In this document: positions 42,880 through 52,112 of the stretch, one piece after another
Layout of the letters: the number at the start of each line of letters is the position of its first letter
How positions within the stretch are numbered: position 1 is the stretch's first letter
The notes under the pieces: generated by a model
Told to the model about the DNA's origin: nothing
Databases searched by the model: none
The model's input: only the letters and a program-made list of their open reading frames with translations
From: an uncultured Bacteroidales bacterium
GTDB taxonomy: Bacteria; Bacteroidota; Bacteroidia; Bacteroidales; Muribaculaceae
Assembly: GCA_902792895.1 (NCBI GenBank)
Contig: CADBBK010000011.1
Location: 1-64,000 of the forward strand
Length of the DNA: 64,000 bases
Direction of reading: 5' to 3'
Position numbers and translations under genes: made by a program

Positions 42880-43188
42880 TTAGGGGATATCGGTGATGAA
42901 TACTTCCTCGTTGACACGTTTCATGCCGTATTTCTCACGCACGAGGCGTTCCAGCGACTCGTTGTCGGTGTTGAGTTCGTTGACCTTGGCGTCGTACATG
43001 GCCGCCGAGTCCTCGTAGGCCTGGATTTGGCTCTTGAGGTCATTGATCTGGTTGCGGTACTTGGTGCTGCGGATGAAGCTGTTGTCACCATAGAACAGCA
43101 GCGTCAGCACAAATACCACGAAGATGAGCAGTGGAATGTTCACCCACCGCGGGAGCCACTTGGGACGTTGAAATTTGAAAAGTTCCAT
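42880..43188 (-). CDS. FtsB/DivIC septum formation initiator protein
   Basis: Encodes 102 residues: a short cytoplasmic N terminus, one membrane helix (NIPLLIFVVFVLTLLFYG, about 17-34), then a periplasmic coiled coil (YRNQINDLKSQIQAYEDSA) and the conserved end LVREKYGMKRVNEEVF. This is the FtsB/DivIC pattern. The protein forms part of the FtsQLB divisome subcomplex. Its place between trmD and coaX, not next to eno, is normal for Bacteroidota. Confidence 0.9.
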   Translation of the reverse strand: MELFKFQRPKWLPRWVNIPLLIFVVFVLTLLFYGDNSFIRSTKYRNQINDLKSQIQAYEDSAAMYDAKVNELNTDNESLERLVREKYGMKRVNEEVFITDIP

Positions 43189-43244
43189 GTTAATTTTTTT
43201 AGTCGTTTAATCTTGTGATTGTTAATTGGGGTGTAAAACGTAGT

Positions 43245-43928
43245 TTATTCGTCATTCTTGAGCAGGTTGGGACGCAGGCGGCGCGTGCGCTCCAGCGATT
43301 GCTGCATTTTCCACTCGGCGATTTTGGCCTGATGGCCGCTCAGCAGGATTTCGGGCACATGCCAGCCGTTGAACACCTCGGGGCGGGTATAGACCGGCGC
43401 CTCGATCAGTCCGTCCTGGAACGAGTCGCTCAGGGCGCTCTGCTCGTCACCGATGGCACCGGGCAACAGGCGCACCACGGCATCGGCAATGACGGCCGCG
43501 GGCAGTTCACCTCCGGTGAGCACATAGTCACCGATGGTGATTTCGCGGGTGATGAGGTGCTCGCGGATGCGGTAGTCCACGCCCTTGTAGTGTCCGCACA
43601 GGATCATCAGGTTCTCCTTGAGCGACAGGGCGTTGGCCATGGGCTGGTCGAGCTGTTCGCCGTCGGGCGAGGTGAAGATGATCTCGTCGTACTGGCGCTG
43701 GCTCTTCAGTTCCTCCATGCAGCGCCACACGGGCTCGATTTGCATCACCATGCCTGCCTCGCCGCCGAAGGGGTAGTCATCGACCTTGCGGTGCTTGCGC
43801 AGGCTCCAGTCCCGCAGGTTGTGAACGTGGATTTCGACCAGTCCCTTGTCCTGGGCACGTTGCAGGATGGACGTGTGCAGGGGCGACTCCAGGGCGTCGG
43901 GCATCACGGTGAGGATATCTATTCTCAT
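43245..43928 (-). CDS. trmD: tRNA (guanine37-N1)-methyltransferase
   Basis: Encodes 227 residues, normal length. The SPOUT trefoil-knot signature is present ([12 protein letters not shown], then [18 protein letters not shown]), with [12 protein letters not shown] near the start and [19 protein letters not shown] toward the C terminus. It uses S-adenosylmethionine to make m1G37 in tRNAs, including tRNA-Pro, which prevents frameshifting. It starts 6 bp after the phosphoesterase gene. Confidence 0.96.
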   Translation of the reverse strand: MRIDILTVMPDALESPLHTSILQRAQDKGLVEIHVHNLRDWSLRKHRKVDDYPFGGEAGMVMQIEPVWRCMEELKSQRQYDEIIFTSPDGEQLDQPMANALSLKENLMILCGHYKGVDYRIREHLITREITIGDYVLTGGELPAAVIADAVVRLLPGAIGDEQSALSDSFQDGLIEAPVYTRPEVFNGWHVPEILLSGHQAKIAEWKMQQSLERTRRLRPNLLKNDE

Positions 43929-43934
43929 ATCGTA

Positions 43935-45755
43935 TCAGTTGTTGATAATCAGGTTGATAATATGGTTGATGTCGGCAATGGTGACCTCGTCATCGGCATT
44001 GCAGTCGGCCAGCACGGGCGGGCAGGGCACGTAGCCCTGGTTCAGCATCATGGCGACCAGCAGGTTGATGTCGGCAATGGTGATCTCGCCGTCACTGTTC
44101 ACGTCGCCGGGCTGGATGTCGGTCTCTTGCTTCGTCATCGACAAGCTGTAGGCGTGGGGTCGCTTGATAGACTTGATCTGGATGTTGCCGAACGAGTCCA
44201 CGACGCGCACCGTGATAGGCTTGTCGGCGGTGGTCGCCTGGGCCCTGAACATGTGGGTGCAGGGGTTGGTGACATAGTAGGTGCTATAGTAGCCGCTGGC
44301 ACTGTAGCGCGGCACGTCGTAGTTGATGGTGTGGTAGGGGTCCTCGGTGCACACGCGCTGGCAGTCGAGCACCTCGTTTCCCTCACAGATGGTCACCTGC
44401 CAGCCGGGGCCGTAGGCAAACACGTTGACCATCACCACGTTGTCATCGATAGTGCCATAGTCCTCACGCGAGGGGTACTCGTCGAGGATGTCGAGCATGG
44501 TGGCATTGGTGCGATAAAAGGAGCGCACCGTGTTCATGTCGTACAGGCGCATCTGGCTCTCCCCCTCGTGTATGGGCTTGAAGGTCCATTGCAGGTCGTC
44601 GCCGTCGGCAGTCCAGCGCAGGTATCCGGCAGGGCTGCCGTCCTGGCAGATGTGCTGCCCAGTCAGTATCGCCGTCTGCCACAGCGAGCCGCAGGTGGCG
44701 TCGATGTTGTGCTCGGTGACATGGGGATAGGCCGAGGGGCGTACCGTGTAGTTGATGTGGGTGTGGCCGCTCATGATGTGTGCCTGCTCGTAATTGTTGA
44801 GCAGTTGGCACAGGGTGGTGGTGTTGTCCAGGCGGGCACTGTGCGAGAAGTTGTAGTTGAAGTTCCAGGCCGGGATGTGCAGGCACACTACCACGGGTGT
44901 GCTGTAATCGACCAACGACAGGTCATTGCGCAGCCACTGCATCTGCTCGGGCGTGATGTAGCCCCTGTAGTTGCGGCTGCCGGCCACGCCCTCGCTGTAC
45001 TCCTCACCGTCGTAGGCGATGTTCAGGTACTTGACATCGTCCAGCACCACATAGTGCACCTGGCCCAGGTTGAAGCTGTAGTAGTTGGGGCACACAATGC
45101 TGCGCCATGCCGCGGCGGCCTTCTCGTCGGTGTCATCGCCAGCCGGCACGCTGGGGTCGTGGTCGTGGTTGCCGATGACGGGCCATAGTGTCATGGGGTA
45201 GTTGTAACGCTTCATGTCGGCCATGAAGTCGTTCAGGTTGTAGTCGTTCTGGGTCCAGAACACATCCCACGTGAGGTCGCCGAGCAGCACCGAGTAGATG
45301 TGGGTGTCCCCGGCACGCTGCACCTCGTCGCCCAGGCTGGCGATGAGCCCCTTCTTGATGTAGGTGCGGTCGCTGCAGCGACGGGCCAGGTGGGTGTCGG
45401 CACCGAAGATGACGATGTGCCGGTCATTATCCACACGGCGTAGGGTGAAATCATGCACCTCGCTGACACTGAGGTCGGCCGAGGTGAGGGGTGCCCAGAA
45501 TTGCGGGTTGAAACCATCGGCCAACTGTGGCTCATAACCACTGGGCAGCGAGTAGAAGACGTAGCCCAGGCGCTTGTTGCTGCTCATGGCATAGCGGCCC
45601 TGGGCATCGGTGAGCACGATGATATTGCCGTCGCTCACGGCTACTCCAGCCACGCCTTGCCCGTCACAGGTGATGGTGCCGCTCACGTTGTGGGCAGCAC
45701 ACATCGCTGTGCCTAGCAGCACCAGTGCCAGTGTCGTCAAGGTCGTCGCCTTCAT
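43935..45755 (-). CDS. Exported calcineurin-like phosphoesterase with dockerin-like C terminus
   Basis: Encodes 606 residues. Signal peptide (MKATTLTTLALVLLGTAMCA), then a carboxypeptidase-regulatory-like beta-sandwich (about 22-100), then the metallophosphatase core with GADTHL, GDLTWDVF, GNHDHD, HIPAWN and SGHTHIN, all metal-ligand blocks present. A C-terminal beta domain follows and the last 65 residues are two dockerin-like repeats (PGDVNSDGEITIADI, then CNADDEVTIADI). Domain order matches the MetallophosN/Metallophos/MetallophosC architecture of Bacteroidota. It is probably periplasmic or surface-exposed; the substrate is unknown. It lies in a unit with DUF4491 upstream and trmD downstream. 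Confidence 0.88.
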   Translation of the reverse strand: MKATTLTTLALVLLGTAMCAAHNVSGTITCDGQGVAGVAVSDGNIIVLTDAQGRYAMSSNKRLGYVFYSLPSGYEPQLADGFNPQFWAPLTSADLSVSEVHDFTLRRVDNDRHIVIFGADTHLARRCSDRTYIKKGLIASLGDEVQRAGDTHIYSVLLGDLTWDVFWTQNDYNLNDFMADMKRYNYPMTLWPVIGNHDHDPSVPAGDDTDEKAAAAWRSIVCPNYYSFNLGQVHYVVLDDVKYLNIAYDGEEYSEGVAGSRNYRGYITPEQMQWLRNDLSLVDYSTPVVVCLHIPAWNFNYNFSHSARLDNTTTLCQLLNNYEQAHIMSGHTHINYTVRPSAYPHVTEHNIDATCGSLWQTAILTGQHICQDGSPAGYLRWTADGDDLQWTFKPIHEGESQMRLYDMNTVRSFYRTNATMLDILDEYPSREDYGTIDDNVVMVNVFAYGPGWQVTICEGNEVLDCQRVCTEDPYHTINYDVPRYSASGYYSTYYVTNPCTHMFRAQATTADKPITVRVVDSFGNIQIKSIKRPHAYSLSMTKQETDIQPGDVNSDGEITIADINLLVAMMLNQGYVPCPPVLADCNADDEVTIADINHIINLIINN

Positions 45756-45769
45756 GATCGTTGCAATGC

Positions 45770-46114
45770 TCAGTTATCCGATGATTTCTGGTCCTTCTCG
45801 TCCCACGGATAGGTGCGCTTGGGGTTGCGGGGGAACCAGCCCTTGCGCACGCGCTCCTGTTGCTGTTTCATCTCCCCGATGCCCCAGAAACAAGAGAATG
45901 CCCCCACACCCATCAGCGATGACAACAGTACGTTGCTCACCAGCAGCGAGCCGATGCACAGCAAGACACCTGCTGCCACAAAAAACCACTTGAACGCCTG
46001 TCCGTAGTGGTACTCCCCTTTGATGACGATGGGGTGGCAGATGCCGATAATCAGGAACGAACAAAGGCCTAAAACCAGCCCTTGCAAGTGATATGTGGTC
46101 AAGAAATCCATCAT
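45770..46114 (-). CDS. DUF4491 family membrane protein
   Basis: Encodes 114 residues from the first of two adjacent ATGs (46114 or 46111). Three hydrophobic segments (LVLGLCSFLIIGICHPIVI, WFFVAAGVLLCIGSLL, and VLLSSLMGVGAFSCFWG) are followed by the conserved cytoplasmic end VRKGWFPRNPKR. This is the DUF4491 pattern; function unknown. A -7-like TATCTTTG (46179-46186) on the minus strand gives it its own promoter, and it heads the long unit down to corC. Confidence 0.85.
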   Translation of the reverse strand: MMDFLTTYHLQGLVLGLCSFLIIGICHPIVIKGEYHYGQAFKWFFVAAGVLLCIGSLLVSNVLLSSLMGVGAFSCFWGIGEMKQQQERVRKGWFPRNPKRTYPWDEKDQKSSDN

Positions 46115-46331
46115 AGTGTTCAGTAAAATAGATGCCGCAAATCGAGGGTACATTCAATACCCCCGCAAAATCAGTGTGCAAAGATACACTTTTTGCCCGA
46201 CATGCCCGTATGAAATACCCTTAAATTGTGTTATCTTTTCTTGCGGGAGAAGTGTGGATGCAGACTGCTACCTGAATGGTGTGGTTGAAGCTGTAGCTGT
46301 GTCGGAATAAAACTTGGTGAACAGCTACATA

Positions 46332-46360
46332 ATTCCGTTGCGCTCGGGACGCAGCGGAAT
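46332..46360 (-). terminator. Hairpin at the end of the seven-gene cluster
   Basis: ATTCCGTTGCG (46332-46342) pairs with CGCAGCGGAAT (46350-46360) with one wobble. It lies 53 bp past the stop of the last gene of the cluster. No T-run follows, so termination is plausible but unproven. Confidence 0.45.
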
Positions 46361-46412
46361 GCGTGAAATGCTGAAAAAAGTCGATGAAACCGCGTGTTTT
46401 TCGCTAGAAAAA

Positions 46413-46895
46413 TTACTGCATGGCTTCGAGCAGGAGGCCGAAGAACACATAGGCTGCAAAGAGCACTAGCGTGAACACAATGGTGCGGCCCAGGCAGCCC
46501 CAGGCACTCATGCCATCGGTGGCGTTTTTCTTCTTGGTAGACTTCTTTTTTCCTGTTGATTTCCTCTTGGTAGCGGGGCGCTGGGTGCTGCCAGAGCCGC
46601 TCTCGCCCGACAGGCCGGTGTAACGGTAGGAGGTGGATGCCTGCTTCATGCGTGGTTTATGGGGTGGTGGGGTGGTGGGTTTGTATTCTGGGGCCGTGTC
46701 GCGCGTAGTTGTGCTTTTGCGCTTGGGCGCATCAGGTACATCTGACTGCTCGTGCCTGGACATGTCGACGGGCCTGTCGATGGGTTGCCGTGCCTGCAGC
46801 AAGCACTGCGGGCAGACAATCACGCCATCGTTGGAAATGAGCTGCTCGTTGCTGATTCTCAGTTTCTTACCGCATTTTGGACAGGTCCAGAGCAT
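46413..46895 (-). CDS. Zinc-ribbon protein with basic linker and C-terminal membrane anchor
   Basis: Encodes 160 residues, last of the seven-gene cluster. An N-terminal zinc ribbon has CPKC (5-8) and CPQC (28-31), like MJ0042/zinc-finger modules. A disordered, Thr/Pro/Lys-rich linker follows (about 40-125), ending in a strongly basic run (KRKSTGKKKSTKKKNATDG), and then one hydrophobic helix at the extreme C terminus (TIVFTLVLFAAYVFFGLLL). This is a tail-anchored layout with the zinc ribbon in the cytoplasm. The basic linker could contact nucleic acid, phospholipid or an acidic partner. It starts 22 bp after the aspartic protease gene. Confidence 0.75.
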   Translation of the reverse strand: MLWTCPKCGKKLRISNEQLISNDGVIVCPQCLLQARQPIDRPVDMSRHEQSDVPDAPKRKSTTTRDTAPEYKPTTPPPHKPRMKQASTSYRYTGLSGESGSGSTQRPATKRKSTGKKKSTKKKNATDGMSAWGCLGRTIVFTLVLFAAYVFFGLLLEAMQ

Positions 46896-46917
46896 AACTG
46901 TGTGCGATGATAGGTTA

Positions 46918-47445
46918 CTAGTTGAGGATGAGGCGGCCGTGGTCGTAGTCGATGGTCACCTTGCCGAAGCGGCTCAGCACCGTCTGCCCCAGCAACAAGG
47001 GCGCCTCCTGCTGCTCGCTCACCGAGGCCTTGACATCGTGGATGGTGATTCCGCCCACGGTGACGTCGCGCAGGTTGATGATGGCATTGGTGGTGACGCG
47101 TCCCGTGGCATCGACAAATTGTCCCTCGCCGATGATGTCCTCGTTGGAGAGGCGTCCCTGCTTGTAGAGGAAAGCCGCCTCGACCATCGACAGGCTCACG
47201 ATGGATGCTCCGGTGTCGATGATGAATTCCATGTCCACGCCATTGATGTTGACCGGGACATAGTACACGCCGCCCTCGTTGCGCATCTCAATCTCGCGTT
47301 GCACCCCACGGGGCGCGTGACGCTGGCTGCGGTCGCGACTGGCGGTGGATTGGTCACCACGCATGTGGGCGCGCCGGCAACTGGATGCTGCCGGCACGCA
47401 CAATGCGATGGTAATCAGAGCGATGAGCGCTTGCTTAACCCTCAT
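46918..47445 (-). CDS. Retropepsin-like aspartic protease, lipoprotein
   Basis: Encodes 175 residues from the ATG at 47445, overlapping the upstream gene by 11 bp; the longer frame to 47508 has no signal. The start gives a lipoprotein signal (MRVKQALIALITIALCVPA, lipobox ASSC). The mature protein has the single-domain clan AA protease pattern: VPVNINGVDMEFIIDTGAS with the catalytic Asp in DTGAS, and a hydrophobic LLLGQTVLSRFGKVTID at the C terminus. It should work as a homodimer at an outer-membrane or inner-membrane anchored location in the periplasm. Its place in the cluster suggests it processes a partner. Confidence 0.82.
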   Translation of the reverse strand: MRVKQALIALITIALCVPAASSCRRAHMRGDQSTASRDRSQRHAPRGVQREIEMRNEGGVYYVPVNINGVDMEFIIDTGASIVSLSMVEAAFLYKQGRLSNEDIIGEGQFVDATGRVTTNAIINLRDVTVGGITIHDVKASVSEQQEAPLLLGQTVLSRFGKVTIDYDHGRLILN

Positions 47446-48604
47446 AGTGGATGATGGCCTTGACAACCACGTGCCAACGGCCGTCGATGAATTCGGCCTC
47501 ACCGGCACGGTCGGTAACGATGCGGTTGCCGTTGGGAATCTGGATGGCGTTGCCAGAGCAAGCGCGGATCAGGTTCTCGGCGGGCATCATCAGGGCAAAG
47601 GTGTGCACCTCGGGCTTGTCGATGACCTCAAAGGTGCCGCGCTGACCGTCGAACGTGGTGAGCACGTAGATGGAGTTACCCGGCTCAAACGTGTCGCTCA
47701 CGCGCGTGAAATCGTCATTCTCGTCGGGACGGCTCATAAACAGGTTCATCACCTCCTCGTGCTCCTCCTCGGTAGCAGCGGGCTCGTCCACTACGGGCAT
47801 GGGGTCGATGGCATCGGCCTCGTCCTGGATGGGCTCGGGCTCAACGGCGGGCTCGGGCTCGTTGTACAGTTTTTCGCCCTTGATGGCCTTGCCGGTCAGG
47901 CGGATTGAGATGGCCTTCATCTGCTCGGCGGCGTCGGTCGAGAACTCCTGCAGGTTGGCGTTGGTGCGCTCGATCTCGCGGGCGAAGCTGCGGCGCAGTT
48001 CCTTAACCTTACCGCGGTTGCTCAGTGCGGTGAGCAGGGCGCACAGGCCCAGCAGCGTGCCGATGATACCCAGCCACAGGGGCAGGTTGGCATTGCAGCT
48101 GATGCCGCTGCCAGCGGTCTTACCGGTTGTCGTCACGGCGCCATCGGTCTGGCCCTCCTGCTGTTGTTCACCCTCAGCGGCCTCGGGTTGGTCGCCAGGC
48201 TGAGGAGCAGGTGCCTCGTTCACGAGGTTGGGGTGCTCGGTGATAAAGGCGGTGAACTCGGGCTCGACGAGTTTCCAGATCTGCGGTGTTACCAGTTCCT
48301 TGAGGTCGTTGATGCTGCCGCTCTTGTTCTCCTCTTTCTTGAACTCATTGTAGATTTTCTCCCAGCGGCGTCCCTGGTTGCTATAGACCTCGTTGAGGTC
48401 ATCGAGGGAGTAGCCGTTGGGGTACTTGGCCTTGATTTCTTCTATTCTCTTGGCAAAACCGCGTCCGTGGGCGGTGTAGTGGGCACAGGTCGCGATACCC
48501 TGCTTCCACAGCGCGGGAGAGAGTGTCTGGTCCTCGGAGATTTGCGCCATTGCCGAGGTGGCGAGGCAGATGATGGCTGCCATGAATAAAGTGAAGCGTT
48601 TCAT
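47435..48604 (-). CDS. Exported single-span protein with periplasmic domain, coiled coil and unique C-terminal domain
   Basis: Encodes 389 residues. Signal peptide MKRFTLFMAAIICLATSAMA; a helical periplasmic part (YTAHGRGFAKRIEEIKAKYP, about 22-120); a Gln/Glu/Pro-rich low-complexity linker (125-155); a membrane helix (LPLWLGIIGTLLGLCALLTA, about 172-191); then cytoplasmic KVKELRRSFAREIERTNANL (coiled coil), an acidic Glu/Pro/Asp linker, and a C-terminal beta-rich domain (DTFEPGNSIYVLTTFDGQRG to the end). I know no family for the whole. It could link the cell envelope to the cytoplasmic actin- and tubulin-like proteins encoded upstream. It follows that gene by 26 bp. Confidence 0.75.
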   Translation of the reverse strand: MKRFTLFMAAIICLATSAMAQISEDQTLSPALWKQGIATCAHYTAHGRGFAKRIEEIKAKYPNGYSLDDLNEVYSNQGRRWEKIYNEFKKEENKSGSINDLKELVTPQIWKLVEPEFTAFITEHPNLVNEAPAPQPGDQPEAAEGEQQQEGQTDGAVTTTGKTAGSGISCNANLPLWLGIIGTLLGLCALLTALSNRGKVKELRRSFAREIERTNANLQEFSTDAAEQMKAISIRLTGKAIKGEKLYNEPEPAVEPEPIQDEADAIDPMPVVDEPAATEEEHEEVMNLFMSRPDENDDFTRVSDTFEPGNSIYVLTTFDGQRGTFEVIDKPEVHTFALMMPAENLIRACSGNAIQIPNGNRIVTDRAGEAEFIDGRWHVVVKAIIHYEG

Positions 48605-48630
48605 AACTTGAAATGTTTTGGAGATATAGA

Positions 48631-51600
48631 TTATTGATTAAACTTGCTGATGACGTCGTTGCGCATGTTCTTGAGCAGGTTGTGGCGGATGACACCGATG
48701 ATGGGATAGAAGAACGGCACGTCCTCCACCACATCGTGGTCATTGTAGCGTCCCTTCAAGAAGGTGTTGATGCCTGCCGTGAGGTAGTTGGCCAGGTTGT
48801 CGCCCAGCACGCTCTCGAACAGTCGCAGCACGTTGTTCTCGATGCCGAACTCGTCCTTGACGGTCGAGTCACACAGTTCGACGAAAAACTGGTTGAACTC
48901 CTTGACCTTTTCCACCAGGCGGTTGCGCACCTCGATGGATTCTACCTGCTCCATGGTGAGGTCGTCCTCGCCCAGCATCGAGCAGCAGTAGCGCATGCGC
49001 TTGACGCTGGTGGCACTGTAGCGTGCCAGTTCGGACTGTCCCTCGAGGCGCCGGTTCTCGAGCTTGATGCCGCCGCGGCAGGTAATCTGCTTGGGGCACT
49101 TGTCCTCGATTTTGATTTCGAAGATCTCGTTGTACTGCTTGCCGTAAACGCGCTCGATGATGAGCTGCGTGAGCATGGTGGTGCGGTTGAGTGAGCCCAG
49201 GATGCTCAGAATCTTGCTGCCCGTTCCCGAGAAGTAGATCTGCTTGGGCATCTCATAGTCGCGCTGCTTCATGGCCTGGGCGATGTAGTAGATGATGGCC
49301 GAGTAGAAGTACATGAAGATGAGGCGTCGCTGGCTGTCGTTGCGCAGCAGGGCGTTGTAGCTGTACAGGTTGCGGTCAATCTCGCGCAGAGTGCGCAGCT
49401 CCTCCACATTCTCGATCGAGAACAGGAAGGCGTTGATGTCCTCGCTGCGCTTCTGGGCCATGATGTCGGCCATGATGCTGCTCAGGTAGGCGATGTTGTT
49501 GCCCTTGTCGTTCTCGATGAGCTGCTTGAAGTAGCGCGTGTAGTGCTGCAGCAGCGGGTTGTTGTCGGCATCCTTGTCGGTGAATCCGTCACCGAAGATG
49601 GCGTTGCCCGCAAACCTGAATGACGAGATAGCCACCGGCTCACTCTTCATGCGGTCCTCGCTGGGCTGGTAAATCACCGTGTCGCAGGTGCCGCCGCCGA
49701 TGTCAATCGACACATAGCTACTGCCCGTGACCTCGGCGCCGCTGTAGTAATAGGCCGGAGCGAGGCTCTCGGGATAGGAACGCAGTCGGTCGCTGTCGGC
49801 ACCGATGTAGGTGTTGAACAGCTCGGTCCAGGTACGCTCCAGCGTGTCGCGGTCGGCGCCGCCCATGCTCACGGGATAGAAGTAAACCACCTCGGTGCGG
49901 TGCAGGTCGGCATTCTCGAGCAGCGCTTTGGCCTTGATGAGCAGCGTGAGCTCGCGCAGGAACGCCTTGGCCAGTTCGGTATCGCCCTTCCACTTGAGAT
50001 TGGTGGTCACCTCGTAGCCGTGGAAGTAGCGCCTCTCGTACAGGAAGGGGATGTTCACGTCACTGAACAGGTTGCTGCCCATGCCGCTGTTCTCGTTGCG
50101 GGCCAGGGTGGAGCGCAACGGGAAGCCATAGACGTTGTCGATCTCGCGCGGCACGAACTCGACGCGCTGCACCTGCTCGGCATACTCCAGCGACTTGGGT
50201 TTGTGCAGCGAGGCGACAAGCACCTGCTGGGAGCCGTACTCAAAGGTGAACGGCTGTGAGGGCTGGCCACGCTCGGCCCACTCGACGTGGGTGTTGGTGG
50301 TACCGAAGTCCACGGCAAAGATGAGTTCCTTGGCGCTGGGGGCATAGGGCTTCCAGTGCGGGATAATCACGCCGCTTGAGCGGCCCAGGTGGTTCTGTAC
50401 GCTGGCCTCGATGTAGTCAAACGAGCCGTCCACATCGTAGTAGGTGGTGCTGTAGCCCGAGTGGGAACGGATGGCGTCGCGCACGTTGAGCCCGTCGGTC
50501 TTGATGCCGTTCTTGTAGAAACGCAACGTGGCACCGCCGTTCTCAATCATGGTGAACAGCTCGACGGTGTAGTCGTCGTTGGCATCGGTCTTGACGAACG
50601 GGAATATCGAGGTGGACATGGTGGCCCCGACAACACGGCCCGTGTTGCGGCGCTCATCGAAGGTCCACGTGTGGTCGTTGATGGGGAAATACTTGCGCGA
50701 GAGCTCGATATAGCGGTTCTCGCCCTTCTTGACGCGGATGCGCAGCGTCACCATCACGCTGCCGTCGGCAAACTCCTCGATATCCATCACATGGCGTCCG
50801 GCAATGGAGCCCTTGATGTAGTCGGTGTCAAAGTAAGTGAACAGCAGCGGCTTCAAGGGCAGCAGGTAGCCGCAGGTGGGCTGCGGCGTGCGCGGCTTGA
50901 GGTTGCCGTCAAAGAAGTGGTCGGTATCAATCACGCAGCCGCTGTCCAGCCGCACGATGGTGTCGGTCAGGAAGTCGTCGGTGGTGACAAACGGATATTG
51001 GATCGAGGTGTCGGGCAGCTTGCGGTCGCTCAGGGGGATGCCGCCGGCATAGACCTGGGTGGCGCTGTCCCACTCCTTGTCGATGTACCGGAAGTGCTCC
51101 ACACTGCCGTTGAAGCCATTGACCAGCACCAGGGGCAGTTCGGGCTTGCTCTGGGGCAGCGAGGGGCTGATGACAAAGTCGCTCTCGCTGGCGGCGGTGC
51201 GGATGTCCACCGAGCGCTTGTGGTAGAAGCGCGCGCCCAGCACACTCACGTCGATGCCTCCGCCGAAGGGGTCATAGGTGTGCTCCAGCTGCTCCAACAC
51301 AGCGCCTGCACGGCTCTCGTCGAGGGCATCCAGATTGGGGATGACGGTGGCGATGCGTCGGTACAGGTCGGGACGGTTCTGGCGCAGGGGCTCGAGGTTC
51401 TTCTGCATATAGGAATACACTTCGCCGCAGCGCAGTCGCAGCGTGGGATAGGCATTCATCAGCAGGTAGAAGTAATAGACGAAGTCCTCGTCGCGCTGCC
51501 ACAGGTGGCGCGTCTCACCGAAGAGGCTCACGCCCTGCTCGACCTTGATGGCGTCGATGGTACCCAGCGCAGGTGCCGCCATGACTATCGATGACGGGGA

Positions 51601-52074
51601 CGTGCCGCCCAGCACCTGCCGGTCCCAGATGAGGATGTACCAGTCCTTGAGCAGGTCGAAGTTATAGACCTTGTCGCTGGCCAGGAACAGTTTCAGCGTC
51701 TCGCCGTAGAGTTTGTGCTGCGGGCTGGCTATCAGCTGCTGGATGCACTCCTCGCGGTTCCAGCGGATGATGCGCAGGTAGTCCTTGTGGTTCTCGTAGT
51801 CAAAGAACAGCTGTGCCACGTCGAGGGCATTGGACACCAGACGCTCGTTCATGCGGGCGCCGCGCAGCCGGTCGTTGGCCAGCTGCTTGAAGGCGTTTTT
51901 GACCAGGTCGAGCTGTGCCAGCGGGCTGGGGATGGCGGTGCGCGGATTCTCGCTCAATCCGCCGTCGGGGTCCTTGATGCGCGCGATGTCGTCGTCGCCG
52001 TATGGGGTATGGGCTACCCAGTCCTCCTCGCCGTTCTTGCTCGTGTTGTTGCTATAGGATAATATCTCGCTCAT
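48631..52074 (-). CDS. Giant protein with C-terminal actin/Hsp70-type ATPase domain
   Basis: Encodes 1,147 residues. The first 570 residues have no motif I recognise (mixed alpha/beta, with a repeated beta part). The C-terminal half carries the ASKHA signature blocks: phosphate-1 FAVDFGTTNTHVEW (about 583-596), phosphate-2 YVSIDIGGGTCDTVIYQ (about 783-799) and the adenosine motif IYFSGTGSKILSILG (about 940-954). It resembles Hsp70/actin/SrfB-type proteins but lacks an Hsp70 substrate-binding domain after the ATPase core. No signal peptide, so it is cytoplasmic. It lies 38 bp after the tubulin-like gene. Confidence 0.82.
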   Translation of the reverse strand: MSEILSYSNNTSKNGEEDWVAHTPYGDDDIARIKDPDGGLSENPRTAIPSPLAQLDLVKNAFKQLANDRLRGARMNERLVSNALDVAQLFFDYENHKDYLRIIRWNREECIQQLIASPQHKLYGETLKLFLASDKVYNFDLLKDWYILIWDRQVLGGTSPSSIVMAAPALGTIDAIKVEQGVSLFGETRHLWQRDEDFVYYFYLLMNAYPTLRLRCGEVYSYMQKNLEPLRQNRPDLYRRIATVIPNLDALDESRAGAVLEQLEHTYDPFGGGIDVSVLGARFYHKRSVDIRTAASESDFVISPSLPQSKPELPLVLVNGFNGSVEHFRYIDKEWDSATQVYAGGIPLSDRKLPDTSIQYPFVTTDDFLTDTIVRLDSGCVIDTDHFFDGNLKPRTPQPTCGYLLPLKPLLFTYFDTDYIKGSIAGRHVMDIEEFADGSVMVTLRIRVKKGENRYIELSRKYFPINDHTWTFDERRNTGRVVGATMSTSIFPFVKTDANDDYTVELFTMIENGGATLRFYKNGIKTDGLNVRDAIRSHSGYSTTYYDVDGSFDYIEASVQNHLGRSSGVIIPHWKPYAPSAKELIFAVDFGTTNTHVEWAERGQPSQPFTFEYGSQQVLVASLHKPKSLEYAEQVQRVEFVPREIDNVYGFPLRSTLARNENSGMGSNLFSDVNIPFLYERRYFHGYEVTTNLKWKGDTELAKAFLRELTLLIKAKALLENADLHRTEVVYFYPVSMGGADRDTLERTWTELFNTYIGADSDRLRSYPESLAPAYYYSGAEVTGSSYVSIDIGGGTCDTVIYQPSEDRMKSEPVAISSFRFAGNAIFGDGFTDKDADNNPLLQHYTRYFKQLIENDKGNNIAYLSSIMADIMAQKRSEDINAFLFSIENVEELRTLREIDRNLYSYNALLRNDSQRRLIFMYFYSAIIYYIAQAMKQRDYEMPKQIYFSGTGSKILSILGSLNRTTMLTQLIIERVYGKQYNEIFEIKIEDKCPKQITCRGGIKLENRRLEGQSELARYSATSVKRMRYCCSMLGEDDLTMEQVESIEVRNRLVEKVKEFNQFFVELCDSTVKDEFGIENNVLRLFESVLGDNLANYLTAGINTFLKGRYNDHDVVEDVPFFYPIIGVIRHNLLKNMRNDVISKFNQ

Positions 52075-52112
52075 GAGTTTTGAGTCCTTAGTTTCTAGTC
52101 CTTAGTTGGTTG

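Noticed and set aside
43215..45188. Open frame of 657 codons on the plus strand
   Set aside because: Antisense to trmD and the phosphoesterase gene, both well supported; the His/Val/Gly-rich translation is a shadow.
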